This document shows, in pieces, positions 26,081 to 38,847 of a stretch of DNA of 64,000 nt. Within the stretch, counting starts at the first letter, position 1. Each line of letters begins with the position of its first letter. This stretch comes from Brasenia schreberi (lineage: Eukaryota; Streptophyta; Magnoliopsida; Nymphaeales; Cabombaceae), in NCBI GenBank assembly GCA_036023115.1, contig JAYKKT010000089.1, forward strand, positions 10,566,001-10,630,000, read 5' to 3'. Position numbers and translations under genes: made by a program. The notes beneath the pieces were generated by a model, which was given only the letters and a program-made list of their open reading frames with translations, did no database searches and was not told the origin of the DNA.

Positions 26081-29000
26081 ATGGACAGAAATAAGATGGC
26101 AGAGGGTTGCGACAACAACTCCCTGAATAAAGGAGATGTCTTTCAAATTACAAATCTGAAGTTAGATGAAAAAAACTACCTTCAATGGACCAGATCTATT
26201 GAACTAGCTGTAACGGCAAGGAGGTGATAGGACTATGTCACTGGTGATATTCCCCAACCACCACCAACAAATACACTTTATGTATGATGGCATAGGGAAA
26301 ATGCACTTGTCAGTACAATCTATGATACCTTTAATTTGCAGTATATTTATGTTTTTCGATTCTGCATAAGACATTTGGCTGGCAGTTAAAAATAATATTC
26401 TCAGCAGAGAAGAACTTCCTTTATTGAGCACTGTGTATTCTCTCTTACTTTAGAAAGAAGATTAGAAACGTCTAGAGAAGGAAACCAAGATTAGCCCAAA
26501 GACCTCGCATTTGTAGGTAGAAATCCCTCTAACCCCTCATTCTCTTGTGGAAGAGAAGGATATGGGCATAACAGAGAGAGGACCTCACTCACTTCGGAAG
26601 AGAAGGACAAACTAACTTATTCTCACTGTGGAAAATCAAGACATACAAAGGAAACTTGGTGGGAATTGGTTGGTAAACCCACTTACTATCAAAATAGGAC
26701 TAATAAATCATATTTTAGCAATAATCAAGGTGACAAGTAAAATATGGAAAACAACTCAACTTCATTGGCTGATATGAAGAAAGAAATTAAGATGCTTAAG
26801 GCGGGTCTAAGTTAAACTCCTTCTACCTCTTCGAGCGTTTATCCTCAAGCTACGATGCCATACACATTCTCTTTTATGGCTGAGGGTAATGCACTTATTT
26901 CTTACTTCAGAATATGGGTTATTGATTAAGGTGCAATAGATCATATGGTCAGTTGTCAAGATTTTTTTGATTATTATGAGTTGACTTGGGACAAAATAAA
27001 CATTAGATTGACAAATGGATCTCACACATCGATAGTTGGAAAAGGAAGTATCACTACACCTTTTGGAGTATTAAAGAATGTCCTACATGTTCCAAATATT
27101 TCAATAAATTTATTGTCAGTCTTTGCCATGACAAAAGATCTAAATTGCCGTCTAATTTTTTATTCTACTGGATGTTATTTTAAAGAACTGAGGACGGGAA
27201 AGATCTTTGGTCAGAGTAGTATACAGAAAGGCCTCTACTTCTAGAGTGAAATTAGAAGAGCAACAATGCAGTCAACAATGATTACAGAGAAGCAAAAGGC
27301 AGAGTTATCTTTATGACACCAGAGATTAGGACATTTACCATTATCAAAAATTAGGATATTATTGCATGAGTTTACTTCTTGTAAGGATTTAAATTTGAAC
27401 TGTGAAACATGCTAGGAGGCAAAACATCATCGTGTTTCTTTTTCTTGATCGAAGAAAAATCCTCTAAACCTTTTGAAATTGTTCACTATGATGTTTCGGG
27501 GCCTTGCTCTACTACTTCATTACATGGTTATAAATACTTTATTTCTCTCGTTGATGATTGCACCAGGTTTATCGTGATATATCTTATGAGAACCAAGGGG
27601 GAAGTGAAAGACATTCTTTCTATTTAATGTCAGTTTGTTCACACCCAATTTCAGCACAAGGTTAAAATTATTCGCAGTGATAATGGAGGGGAATATATCT
27701 CACTCACTTCATTCATATTTCTTAGATAAGGGTATTTTGCATCAAACTTCATGCTCACACTCTCCACAATAAAATGGTGTCTCTGAGAGGAAAAATAGAC
27801 ATATCCTGTAAGTGGCTAGAACGCTTCTACTTGGGTACAAAGTTCCAAAGGTGTATTGGGGTGAAACAGTCTTAACAATAGTGTATCTCATTAATCGTAT
27901 GTCAAGCAGGGTTCTCTAGGGTATCACTTATTATATCCCTCAAGAAGGCAATTTCATTTACTACCAAAAGTGTTTGGATGTACTTATTTTGTTCATATAT
28001 ACCATGGTACGAGAGATAAATTAGATGCTAGAACCATGAAATGCATTTTTTTGGGATACTCTACTACTCAAAAAGGGTATAAATGTTATGATCCTATAAA
28101 AATAAAATCATATGTTACTATGAATGTTACTTTTCACGAAGATACACAATTTTATAGCAAACTAGAATTTCAATCATCACATAACTATTCACCTCATGTG
28201 GTACCACTTCCACCATTTGAAAATCAACCAGAGATTGAAAGGAAAGAAGAGGAAATTCACCATCCACAAGGACAAAGGACAAACATGGTAAGTTTATACG
28301 AAAGGCCTTCTTTCCGCAACAGTCTACTACTCTGAATCAAGATCCTCACCCTTAATCATATCTGACTCCTTCTCAAGTAATTCCAAGAGATCCTATTATT
28401 TAAACTGATGATCTTCTAATTGGTCTTAGGAAAGGAAAACGTGAAACTACAAAGTATTCCCTAGATAAATTTGTCTCATATACTACTTATCCAAAAAAAT
28501 ATCAGTTGTTTGTGATGAATGCAGATAATATTTATATTCTCAAATATTTTTTGAAGCAGAACAACAGTCAGAGTGGTGGACAACGATAAAAGAAGAAATT
28601 ACAGCACTAGAAAGAAACAACACACATAGAAACTTGTTGACTTACCAAGAGAGAGGAAAACATTGGGATGCAAATGGATGTATTCACTAAAGTGCAAAGC
28701 TGATGGAAAGATACAAAGATACAAAGCAAGATTAGTGGCTAAGGGTTACAGTCAATCATATGGTATCATACCGAAACTTTTGCATCATTTATAAAAACGA
28801 ACATTATCAGAATTATTCTAAGTGTGACTGTCAATAAAGGATAGAACTTATGGCAATTGGATATGAAAAATACTTTCCTTCAGGGTGACCTTATGGAAGA
28901 TATCTACATGGACCTACCACCTAGGTATAACCATGAACAAATGTAAAACAAAGTATGTAAATTAAAGAAATCAATTTATGGTTTAAAACAATCGCCAAGA

Positions 29001-29776
29001 GCATGGTTTGATAAGTTTAGTGATGGAGTTATGAGTTTGGAATTTAAACGATGTGTTAGTGATTATACATTGTTTATTACCAAATGGGAGAAAACTATCT
29101 TATTATTGGTGTATGTAGATGACATCATCATTACAGGGGATGATACAGAAGGCATAACTACCTTAAAGAAACAACTCAGTGCATTATTTGACTTGAAGGA
29201 CTTGGGCAGATTACACTATTTCTTGGGCATTGAAATAATTCAGAGTAAAGACTGTCTATTCTTAAGTCAGAGGAAATACATTCTAGACTTATTGAAAGAA
29301 AAGAAAATGGAGGATTGTCGAATATGCTCTACTCTAATTGAAATTTCAAAAGAAAATAATGATAATTCAGCTGAACCATATGATTGTTGGTCGATATGAG
29401 CAATTGGTGGGAAAACTAATATATATCACCATCACACGGTCAGATGTGAGTTTTGCAGTTGGATATGTTATTAGATGGATACATTCTCCATCTAAACATC
29501 ATATGAATATAGTATTTCATATCATCAGATACTTCAAATCTTCTATTACCTACGGTTTACGATATACTCCACATTCATCACTAAATATAGAAATTTACTC
29601 AAACGCTGATTGGGCAGGTTCCAAAGCTGATAGAAAGTCTACATCCGCTTATATGGTATGTCTAGGAGGTAATATAGTATCTTGAAAGAGTAAGAAGCAA
29701 TCAGTGGTGGTTAGATCAAGTGTAGAGATTCATGAGAGGACCAAACACATTGAAATAGATTGTCACTTTATTAGAG
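26081..29776 (+). pseudogene. Copia-1 gag-pol remnant
   Basis: Gag starts at 26081 (MDRNKM, then FQITNLKLDEKNYLQW), with two consecutive stops at about 26225-26230. The zinc-knuckle region near 26612-26660 keeps only part of the CCHC. The protease reads WVID-stop-GAIDHM: a TAA at 26937-26939 replaces the Ser codon of the DSG active site. Integrase pieces are at 27300-28000 (FISLVDDCTRF, SDNGGEYIS), an acidic linker at 27970-28335, and reverse transcriptase at 28550-29400 with YVDDIIITGDD near 29114. RNase H (29590-29776) has SNADWAGSKADRKSTSAYM, a TGA at 29683-29685 in place of Trp, and an internal deletion of about 45 codons joining VRSSVE to HERTKHIE. It is closely related to Copia-2 at protein level. 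Non-functional. Confidence 0.85.
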
Positions 29777-30081
29777 AAAAGAAATCTGAAGAAGAGATAC
29801 AAGGAGCAGGTTGGCCCATACATGGCTGCCTCCTCCGTTTTGCTGATTCTATCATTAAGTCTCCTTAACCTAATTACAAACCCTACTTATATACTAATTA
29901 CTGAGCTAACTTGAAAGGCATTAATGCCCCTACTTATGGACCCGATTCCCAACGGATCAAATACTGATCCATTGGGACCTATACTCCTACTTAAGCTTTA
30001 GATACATAGTTGACTCTAATAAGACTGAGATACATGACTAACTGACACAACTTGAACTGAACCATCGTTCAGTCTCCAACA
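29777..30081 (-). repeat. Copia-2 3' LTR, truncated
   Basis: Matches 41664-41967 closely by eye. It begins, in element sense, with tgttggagactgaacgatgg at 30081 and loses its outer end near 29777, so the terminal ~49 bases seen in the other LTR are absent. Confidence 0.85.
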
Positions 30082-31188
30082 CGCCCCATTAAGTTGGGTC
30101 TACAAAACTTGAGATACCAAGCTTGATGAGAACTCTTTTGAATCCATTTACTGGAACTGCTTTTGTAAGAATATCAGCTACTTGGTTTCCAGAAGTCACA
30201 TGAGTAAGATTGAATAACCCTTGAAAAAAAATTTCTCTGATAAAGTGACAATCTACTTCAATGTGCTTGGTTCTTTCGTGGAAGACTGGATTCATTGCAA
30301 TTTGTAGAGTTGTTTTACTGTCAGTAAAGAAGTTAACTAGAGTAGCCACTTTCAACCCGATTTCTGTAAGGAGTGAAATCATCCATAAACCTTCGCACAT
30401 TCCAGATGCAATTGCCCTATACTCTGCTTCAGCACTAGATCTTGCTACAACTGTTTGCTTTTTACTTTTTCAGGATACGATGTTACCTCCCAGACAAACT
30501 ATATACCCAGAAGTTGACTTTCTATCTGCTTTTGAACCTACCCAATCGGTATCTGAATAAATCTTTATTTCAAGAGTACTATGTAGAGCATACAGTAAAC
30601 CATATGTAATTATTGATTTCAAGTATCTAATGATATGAAATACTGTTTTCATGTAATGTTTTGATGGGGCATGCATCCATCTACTAACATAACCAACAGC
30701 AAAACTGATGTCAGGTCTTGTAATGGTAACATAGATCAACTTCCCCACTAGTTTCTGATATCTTCCAATATCTTCATAAGGCTCTGGCAAATTCTGTGAG
30801 GTCTCCTCAGCTTCAATGAGTGTAGAACAAATTCTACAATTTTCCATTTTTATTTCTTTCAGTAGATCCAGAATGTATTTTCTTTGACTTAAAAATAAGT
30901 GATCATTTTTGTGTATTACCTCTATTCCTAAAAAATAATGTAACCTTCCCAAATCCTTCAAGTCAAATAGGTTGCTCAGTCTTCTCTTAAGATCAATTAT
31001 ACCTTCGTTATCATCACCAGTAATAATTATATCATCGATATAAACTAATAATATAATAGTTGTCTGACTATACTTTATGAATAGAGTATGATCACTGACA
31101 CACTGTTTGAAACCCAAGTGTTTAACACCATCACTAAATTTTTCAAACCAGGTCCGTGGAGATTGTTTTAAACCATAGATGGATTACA
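30082..31188 (-). pseudogene. Copia-2 reverse transcriptase C-part and RNase H
   Basis: Read on the minus strand below RTE-A. 30470-31117 is a 215-codon open frame with YIDDIIITGDD (catalytic YxDD), LSNLFDLKDLGRLHYFLGIE and the RNase H start (SDTDWVGSKADRKSTSGY). The frame ends at a TGA (30470-30472) at the conserved VSW position, the same substitution as in Copia-1. The RNase H continues in 30089-30400 (GLWMISLLTEIGL, FFTDSKTTLQIA, HERTKHIEVDCHFIRE) to a natural end near the polypurine tract. Apart from the TGA this half looks nearly intact. Confidence 0.85.
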
Positions 31189-34100
31189 AAAATTATGAGC
31201 ATTGCTTTGGGGCGTCCCCGCCTAGCGACGTGCTGCAGAGCCCGAATGCAGTAAGAAGTAAGCAAGGGCCACTACATTTTCGCCCGAATGTAGTGAATCA
31301 ATTGTAGAGAGGGTTCCCACATCATGGACGGGTGTGGGTAAAGAAGTTAGTCCCACTACATTGCCGCCCGAATGTAGTGAAAAATTTTCAGAGAGGGTCT
31401 TCGCATTTTGATTATGGACGGATGCGGGGGGTAAGGAAGCTAGTCCTAGATAATAAGATTCGTATTGGTTCTTGGAATATCGGAACATTATCGGGTAAGC
31501 TAATGGAGGTAGTAGATACTATGATTCGGAGAAAGATTCATATTCTATGTTTACAAGAGACAAAATGGGTTGGAGAAAAAGCAAAGGAGATAGAGGATAC
31601 AGGTTTTAAATTATGGTACTCAGGTAAAGAAAAGGCCCGAAACAGAGTTGGTATTATCATAAATAAAGATTTAAAGGAGAGTGTAGTAGACATACAACGA
31701 TATGGTGACCGAATCATGACATTGAAATTAGTGTTAGGAGCAGAGGTTTTGAATATAGTTTGTGCTTACACACCCCAAGTAGGACTAGAAGATAGTATAA
31801 AGACAGTTTTTTAGGAAGAGTTAGATAAGGTGTTTCAAAAGATTCCACAAAGGGAGATGATTTGTTTAGGAGGAGATTTAAATGGACATGTCGGTAAAGA
31901 GGCATTAGGATATCAAGGGATTCATGGAAACTTTGGTTATGGGGATATAAACGAGGAAGGTAGGGAGATTTTAAATTTTGCTGTGTCATTTGATCTCTTT
32001 ATAGTCAATACAATCTTCAAAAAACGAGATGAACATTTAATTACTTATAAGAGTGGCTTATCACACACACAAATTGATTACTTTATTTGTAGAAAAAAAG
32101 ATAGAGCGTGTTGTAAAGATTGTAAGGTAATTCCAGGAGAAAGCTTAACCACCCAACATTGACTTTTAGTTATGGATTTACAAATAAAAAAATGGACAAA
32201 GAAAAAAAGAGTGCATCGAGCTATTCGGACTAAATGGTGGAACCTCAAAAGCGAGAAAGAAGGTATATTTAAACAGAAAGTCCTTCAAGGAGATGTTTGG
32301 AATTATGTTGGCACACCCTCTGATATGTGGAACAATATGGCTATACATATTAGGAAAGTGGCGAAAGATGTATTAGGGGTATCTAAGGGAGGTGTACCGG
32401 CACAAAAAGAAGCTTGGTGGTGGAGTGAAATAGTACAAAATAAAATCAAGGCAAAGAGGGCATGTTACAAATTACATTACGCTAAGAAAACTAGTGAAAC
32501 TTTAGAAGCTTATAAGAAAGCAAAGAAGGAAGCAAAAAAGGCCGTTAGTGAAGCAAAAGCTAAGATTTGGGAGGACTTATATAAAAAACTCAACTCAAAA
32601 GAGGGTGAAAGAGATATTTTTAGGATAGCTAGGGCTAGGGATAAGAAAACTAAAGATCTAAATTTTGTTAGATGCATAAAAGACGAGGATGAAAAAATTC
32701 TAGTGGCAAATGATGATATAAGAAATAGATGGAAAAACTATTTTTATAATCTTTTTAATGAAAATAAAGATGTTAGTATTAGTTTAGGAGATTTAGCCAA
32801 GTCAGAAAAGTATATAAACCACAATTTCTACCGACGTATTCAAAAGAATGAAGTCAAAGAGGCTCTTAAACATATGAAGAGTGGTAAATCGGTAGGACCA
32901 GATAATATTCCTATAGAAGTTTGGAAAATACTAGGAGAAATAGGAATCACTTGGCTCACAAGACTATTTAATGAAATATGGAAAAACCAAAAGATGCCCG
33001 AGGAATGGAGAGCAAGTACACTTATACCCGTATATAAGAACAAAGGAGACATTCAAAATTGTGTGAATTATCGAGGTATCAAGTTAATGAGTCATACTAT
33101 GAAATTATGGGAAAGAATTATCGAACGTAGGTTAAGACAAGTATCAAGTACAACAGAGAACCAATTTGGATTTATGCCAGGTAGATCTACTATTGAAGCG
33201 ATTCACCTTCTGAGACGTCTTATGGAACATTTTAGAGCAAAAAAGAAAGACCTTCACATGATATTTATTGATCTAGAAAAAGCTTATGATAGGGTATCGA
33301 GGGAGGTTCTTTGGAGAACTTTGGAAAAAAGAGGTATCCCATTGACATATATTAACCTTATAAGAGACATGTATGATGGTGCAAAAACATGTGTGAGGAC
33401 TCATGAAGGAACGACAGACTTCTTTGAAGTTAATATTGGGTTACATCAAGGATCAACTTTAAGTCCATACTTATTTATAATGGTGATGGATGAGTTAACA
33501 AAACATATTCAAGATGAAGTACCTTGGTGTATGTTATTTGCAGATGACATTGTATTAGTGGAGGAGTCTAAGGAAAAAGTTAATAGAAAATTGGAACTAT
33601 GGAGAGAGAAACATTAGAAAACAAAGGCCTCCGACTTAGTAGAACAAAGACAGAATATATGGAATGTAAGTTTGATCATTTGGCTACTTCAGAGGACATA
33701 GAAATTAAAATTGGCACACATTGCATTCCCCAAAAGGAAAGTTTTAAATACCTAGGGTCAATTTTTCAAAGTGATGGAAGAATTGATGGAGATGTTACAC
33801 ATAGAATTAATGCTGGTTGGTTAAAATGGAGAGGAGCATCAGGTATTCTTTGTGATAAGAAGATACCATTAAAATTAAAAGGTAAATATTATAGAGCAGC
33901 AATTAGGCCTGCCATGTTTTATGGTTCTGAGTGTTGGGCAGTTAATCATCAACATATACAAAAGATGTCTGTGACAGAAATGAAGATGTTGAGATGGATG
34001 AGTGGCCATACAAGAAAAGATCGTATACATAATGAGGTTATTAGAAACAAATTAGGAGTGGCACCAATAGAGGATAAAATGAGAGAACATCGTTTAAGAT

Positions 34101-34346
34101 GGTTTGGACATATAGAAAGAAGATCAAAAGAAGAACCTGTAAGAAGGTTAGAAAAACTAAATTTGGAAAGTATTAAAAGAGGTAGAGGACGACCACAAAA
34201 GTGTTGGAAAGAAACAATAAAGAATGATCTAGTTTATTGGGAGTTAACTGCTAACATGGCACACGATAGGGATCTGTGGAAACAAAGAATCCATGTAGCC
34301 GACCCCGTCTAGTATGGGAAAAGGCTTATTTGTTGTTGTTGTTGTT
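31189..34346 (+). mobile_element. RTE-A, near full-length RTE-clade LINE
   Basis: Non-LTR retrotransposon with an endonuclease and reverse transcriptase and a (ttg)n 3' tail after 'gaccccgtctagtatggg', typical of plant RTE elements. It starts at atggattacaaa, about 120 bases into the 5' end seen in RTE-B, so it is slightly 5'-truncated. It sits in the Copia-2 reverse transcriptase between the NKVC and YGLK codons. About 16 target bases are missing and no target duplication is seen. Confidence 0.9.
31332..34312 (+). pseudogene. RTE-A endonuclease-reverse transcriptase, nearly intact
   Basis: The product would nick target DNA and copy its own RNA into the nick. The apurinic-type endonuclease (31440-32160) shows IGSWNIGTLSGK, LQETKWVG, GDLNGHVG and TQIDYFI. 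The reverse transcriptase (32820-33620) shows [51 protein letters not shown] and the catalytic FADDIVL near 33538. The C-terminal domain (33599-34312) holds [12 protein letters not shown] and [11 protein letters not shown]. Three lesions split it: a TAG at 31812-31814 (Trp position), a TGA at 32160-32162 (Gln position) and a small frameshift near 33605. It is otherwise collinear and lacks the defects shared by RTE-B and RTE-D. Confidence 0.88.
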
Positions 34347-35541
34347 GCATACCTTGTTTCCCTGTTTGCTGTGATTGCATCCAGGTGGTACATCCATATA
34401 AATATCTTCTGCAAGGTCTCCCTGAAGAAATGCATTTTTTACATCCAGTTATCATAATTCTCATCTTTTATTAACAGCCACACTTAAAATTATTCTGATA
34501 GTATTCATCTTACCATATGATTGACTATAACCTTTCGCTACTAACCTTGCCTTGTATCTCTCTATGTTGTCATCTGCCTTATATTTTACTGAGAAGACCC
34601 ATTTACATCCGACCTTCTTTCTTCCTGAAGGTAGGTTTACTAGTTCCCATGTTTTATTTCGTTCAAGTGCTGTAATTTCTTCTTCCATAGCCACTTTCCA
34701 CCCTAGGTGTAATTGAGCCTCTTCAAATGTTCTGGGAACATAGGTATTCTCTGCATTTGATATAAACACCTGATATTCTTGGGGATAATAAGCACATGAC
34801 ACCATGTTTTCTATAGAATATTTTGCAACTTGATGTTTTTCCTTACGAAGGGCAATAGGTACATCGCTCAATTCATTGTCTGGCCTTAAAGATGTCACCT
34901 GTGATGGAGACAAATTTGGTTCAGGAAGAGAATTTTGATTATGAGTAGTCGACTGTTGTGGAAAAAAATCTCTCTATTTCCTCTGGTATATACCTACCAT
35001 TTCTTCTCCTCATCTTCCCTATCTTCCATTGATTGGATCTCAACTGGCGGAAGCGGTATCACATTCTGAGATTGAACATCTAATGGAGAATCTTCCAGTA
35101 CTTTATAGAATGATGAATTTTCATGGAAAGTGACATCCATTGTAACATAAACTTTCTTTCTGAGTGGATCGTAACATTTGTACCCTTTCTGAGAAGATGA
35201 ATATCCTGAAAAAATGCATTTGATTGATCTGGCATCTAGTTTATCCCATAAGCCCTGATGAAGATTAACAAGGCAAGTACATCCAAATACTCTTGGAAGT
35301 AGATGGAACTGTTTCTGAGAAGGGAATAGTAGATGGAATGGAGTATCACCATTGAGGACTCTACTAGACATACGATTTATAAGAAAAATTGTTGTCAAAA
35401 CTGCTTTTCCCCAGAAATACTTAGGAACATTACGTCCAATTAACAAGGTTCTAGCTACCTCTAAAATGTGTTGGTTCTTTCTTTCAGAGACCCCATTTTG
35501 TTGAAGAGAATAAGCACACGAAGTCTGGTGTAAAATTCCAT
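34347..35541 (-). pseudogene. Copia-2 integrase C-part and reverse transcriptase N-part
   Basis: The minus-strand section between RTE-B and RTE-A. Integrase residues (SLQQNGVSERKNQHILEVAR, YFWGKAVLTTIFLINRM) begin next to the RTE-B target duplication and run through 34994, including the GYSSSQKGYKCYDP block. An acidic linker follows, then the reverse transcriptase start at 34461-34913 (AMEEEITALERNKTWELVNL, GCKWVFSVKYKADDNIERYK). Immediately above RTE-A the frame reads NAFLQGDLAEDIYMDVPPG. A stop and a small frameshift separate the pieces. Confidence 0.8.
35524..35541. repeat. RTE-B target duplication, left copy
   Basis: tctggtgtaaaattccat, an exact 18-bp match to 38962-38979. It belongs to the Copia-2 integrase (GILHQ codons on the minus strand). 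Confidence 0.95.
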
Positions 35542-35583
35542 ACAACAACAACAACAACAACAACAATTAAGCCTTTTCCCATA

Positions 35584-38500
35584 CTAGACGGGGTCGGCTA
35601 CATGGATTCTTTGTTTCCACATTTCCCTATCATGTGCCATGTTAGCAGTTAACTCCCAATAAGCTAGATCATTCTTTATTGTTTCTTTCCAACACTTTTG
35701 TGGTCGTCCTCTACCTCTTTTAATACTTTTCAAATTTAGTTTTTCTAATCTTCTTAAAGGTTCTTCTTTTGATCTTCTTTCTATATGTCCAAACCATCTT
35801 AAACGATGTTCTCTCATTTTATCCTCTATTGATGTTACTCCTAATTTGTTTCTAATAACCTCATTATGTATACGGTCTTTTTTTTGTATGACCACTCATC
35901 AATCTCAACATCTTCATTTCTGTCACAGACATCTTTTTTACATGTTGATGATTAATTGCCCAACACTCAGAACCATAAAACATGACAGGCCTAATTGCTG
36001 CTCTATAATATTTACCTTTTAACTTTAATGGTATCTTCTTATCATAAAGAATACCTGATGCTCCTCTCCATTTTAACCAACCAGCATTAATTCTATGTGT
36101 AACATCTCCATCAATTCTTCCATCACTCTGAAAAATTGACCCTAGATATTTAAAACTTTCCTTTTAGGGAATGCAATGTGTGCCAATTTTAATTTTCATG
36201 TCTTCTGAAGTAACCAAATGATCAAACTTACATTCCATATATTGTGTCTTTGTTCTACTAAGTCGGAGGCCTTTGCTTTCTAATGTTTCTCTCCATAGTT
36301 CCAATTTTCTATTAACTTTTTCCTTAGACTCCTCCACTAATATAATGTCATATGCAAATACCATACACCAAGGTACTTCATCTTGAATATGTTTTGTTAA
36401 CTCATCCATCACCATTATAAATAAGTATAGACTTAAAGTTGATCCTTGATGTAACCTACTATTAACTTCAAAGAAGTCTGTCGTTCCTTCATGAGTCTTC
36501 ACACATGTTTTTGCACCATCATACAAGTCTCTTATAAGGTTAATATATGTCAATGGGATACCTCTTTTTTCCAAAGTTCTCCAAAGAACCTGCCTCGGTA
36601 CCCTATCATAAGCTTTTTCTAGATTAATAAATATCATGTGAAGGTCTTTCTTTTTTGCTCTAAAATGTTCCATAAGACGTCTCAAAAGGTGAATCGCTTC
36701 AATAGTAGATCTGCCTGGCATTAATCCAAATTAGTTCTCTATTGTACTCGATACTTGTCTTAACCTACGTTCGATAATTCTTTCCCATAATTTCATAGTA
36801 TGACTCATTAACTTGATACCTCGATAATTCGCACAATTTTTAATGTCTCCCTTGTTCTTATATACGGGTATAAGTGTACTTGCTCTCCATTCCTCGGGCA
36901 TCTTTTGGTTTTTCTATATTTCATTAAATAGTCTTGTGAGCCAAGTGATTCATATTTCTCCTAGTATTTTCCAAACTTCTATAGGAATATTATATGGTCC
37001 TACCGATTTACCACTCTTCATATGTTTAAGAGCCTCTTTGACTTCATTCTTTTGAATACGTTGGTAGAAATTGTGGTTTATATATTTTTCTGACTTGGCT
37101 AAATCTCCTAAACTAATACTAACATCTTTATTTTCATTAAAAAGATTATAAAAATAGTTTTCCATCTATTTCTTATATCATCATTTGCTACTAGAATTTT
37201 TTCATCCTCGCCTTTTATGCATCTAACATAATTAAGATCTTTAGTTTTCTTATCTCTAGCCCTAGCTATCCTAAAAATATCTCTTTCACCCTCTTTTGAG
37301 TTGAGTTTTTTATATAAGTCCTCCAAAATCTTAGCTTTTGCTTCACTAACGGCCTTTTTTGCTTCCTTCTTTGCTTTCTTATAAGCTTCTAAAGTTTCAC
37401 TAGTTTTCTTAGCATAATGTAATTTGTAACATGCCCTTGATTTTATTTTGTACTACTTCACTCCACCACCAAGCTTCTTTTTGTGCCGGTACACCTCCCT
37501 TAGATACCCCTAACACATCTTTCGCCACTTTCCTAATATGTATAGTCATATTGTTCCACATATCAGAGGGTGTGCCAACATAATTCCAAACATCTCCTTG
37601 AAGGACTTTCTGTTTAAATATATCTTCTTTCTCACTTTTGAGGTTCCACCATTTAGTCTGAATAGCTCGATGCACTCTTTTCTTCTTTGTCCATTTTTTT
37701 ATTTGTAAATCCATAACTAAAAGTTGATGTTGGGTGGTTAAGCTTTCTCCTGGAATTACCTTACAATCTTTACAACACGCTCTATCTTTTTTTCTACAAA
37801 TAAAGTAATCAATTTGTGTTTGTGATAAGCCACTCTTATAAGTAATTAAATGTTCATCTCGTTTTTTGAAGATTGTATTGACTATAAAGAGATCAAATGA
37901 CATAGCAAAATTTAAAATCTCCCTACCTTCCTCGTTTATATCCCCATAACCAAAGTTTCCATGAATCCTTTGATATCCTAATGCCTCTTTACCGACATGT
38001 CTATTTAAATCTCCTCCTAAACAAATCATCTCCCTTTATGGAATCTTTTGATTACTCTTTCCAAAAAACTGTCTTTATACTATCTCCTAACACTAATTTC
38101 AATGTCATGATTCGGTCACCATATCGTTGTATGTCTACTACACTCTCCTTTAAATCTTTATTTATGATAATACCAACTCCATTTCGGGCCTTTTCTTTAC
38201 CTGAGTCAAAATTTACAACTTTTAGGTATATTTTTGCTAGTCCTACTTGGGGTGTGTAAGCATAAACTATATTCAAAACCTCTGCTCCTAACACTAATTT
38301 TAATGTCATGATTCGGTCACCATATCGTTGTATGTCTACTACACTCTCCTTTAAATCTTTATTTATGATAATACCAACTCTGTTTCGGGCCTTTTCTTTA
38401 CCTGAGTACCATAATTTAAAACCTGTATCCTCTATCTCCTTTGCTTTTTCTCCAACCCATTTTGTCTCTTGTAAACATAGAATATGAATCTTTCTCCGAA

Positions 38501-38847
38501 TCATAGTATCTACCACCTCCATTAGCTTACCCGATAATGTTCCGATATTCCAAGAACCAATACAAATCTTATTATCTAGGACTAGCTTCCTTACCCCCCA
38601 CCATCCGTCCATAATCAAAATGCGGAGACCCTTTCTGAAAATTTTTTACTACATTCGGGTGGCAATGTAGCGGGACTAACTTCTTTACCCACACCCGTCC
38701 ATGATGTGGGAACCCTCTCTGCAATTGATTCACTACATTCGGGCGAAAATGTAGTGGCCCTTCCTTACTTCTTACTGCATTCGGGCTCTGCAGCACGTCG
38801 CTAGGCAGGGACACCCCAAAGCAATGCTCATAATTTTTGTAATCCAT
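35584..38847 (-). pseudogene. RTE-B endonuclease-reverse transcriptase, defective
   Basis: Open pieces in element order: 38572-38847 (N-terminal MDYKNYEHCFGVSLPSDVLQ), 38052-38618 (endonuclease with an internal duplication), 37409-38029 (GDLNRHVG, TQIDYFI), 37108-37326, 36950-37165, 36164-36721 ([10 protein letters not shown], then [11 protein letters not shown] and the altered FAYDIIL where FADD is expected) and 35584-35895 ([12 protein letters not shown]). Key defects: TAA at 36731-36733 (EN-stop-FG), TAA at 36164-36166 (CIP-stop-KESF), frameshift in an A-run near 35880. The Asp-to-Tyr change in the catalytic FADD motif would by itself kill polymerase activity. Confidence 0.88.
38090..38405 (-). 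repeat. Internal tandem duplication in RTE-B endonuclease
   Basis: A segment of about 115 bp recurs with a spacing of about 205 bp: 38090-38205 and 38293-38408 share gtcatgattcggtcaccata, then the following run through the 'ccttttctttacctgag' motif. In protein both copies read GVGIIINKDLKESVVDIQRY (or RVG...). RTE-A and RTE-D have it once. Confidence 0.9.

Noticed and set aside
31332..34312. Endonuclease/reverse-transcriptase region as a host gene of the 'craniofacial development protein 2-like' type
   Set aside because: That name is a common misannotation of RTE LINEs; the FADD reverse transcriptase, ttg tail and multiple copies show a transposon.
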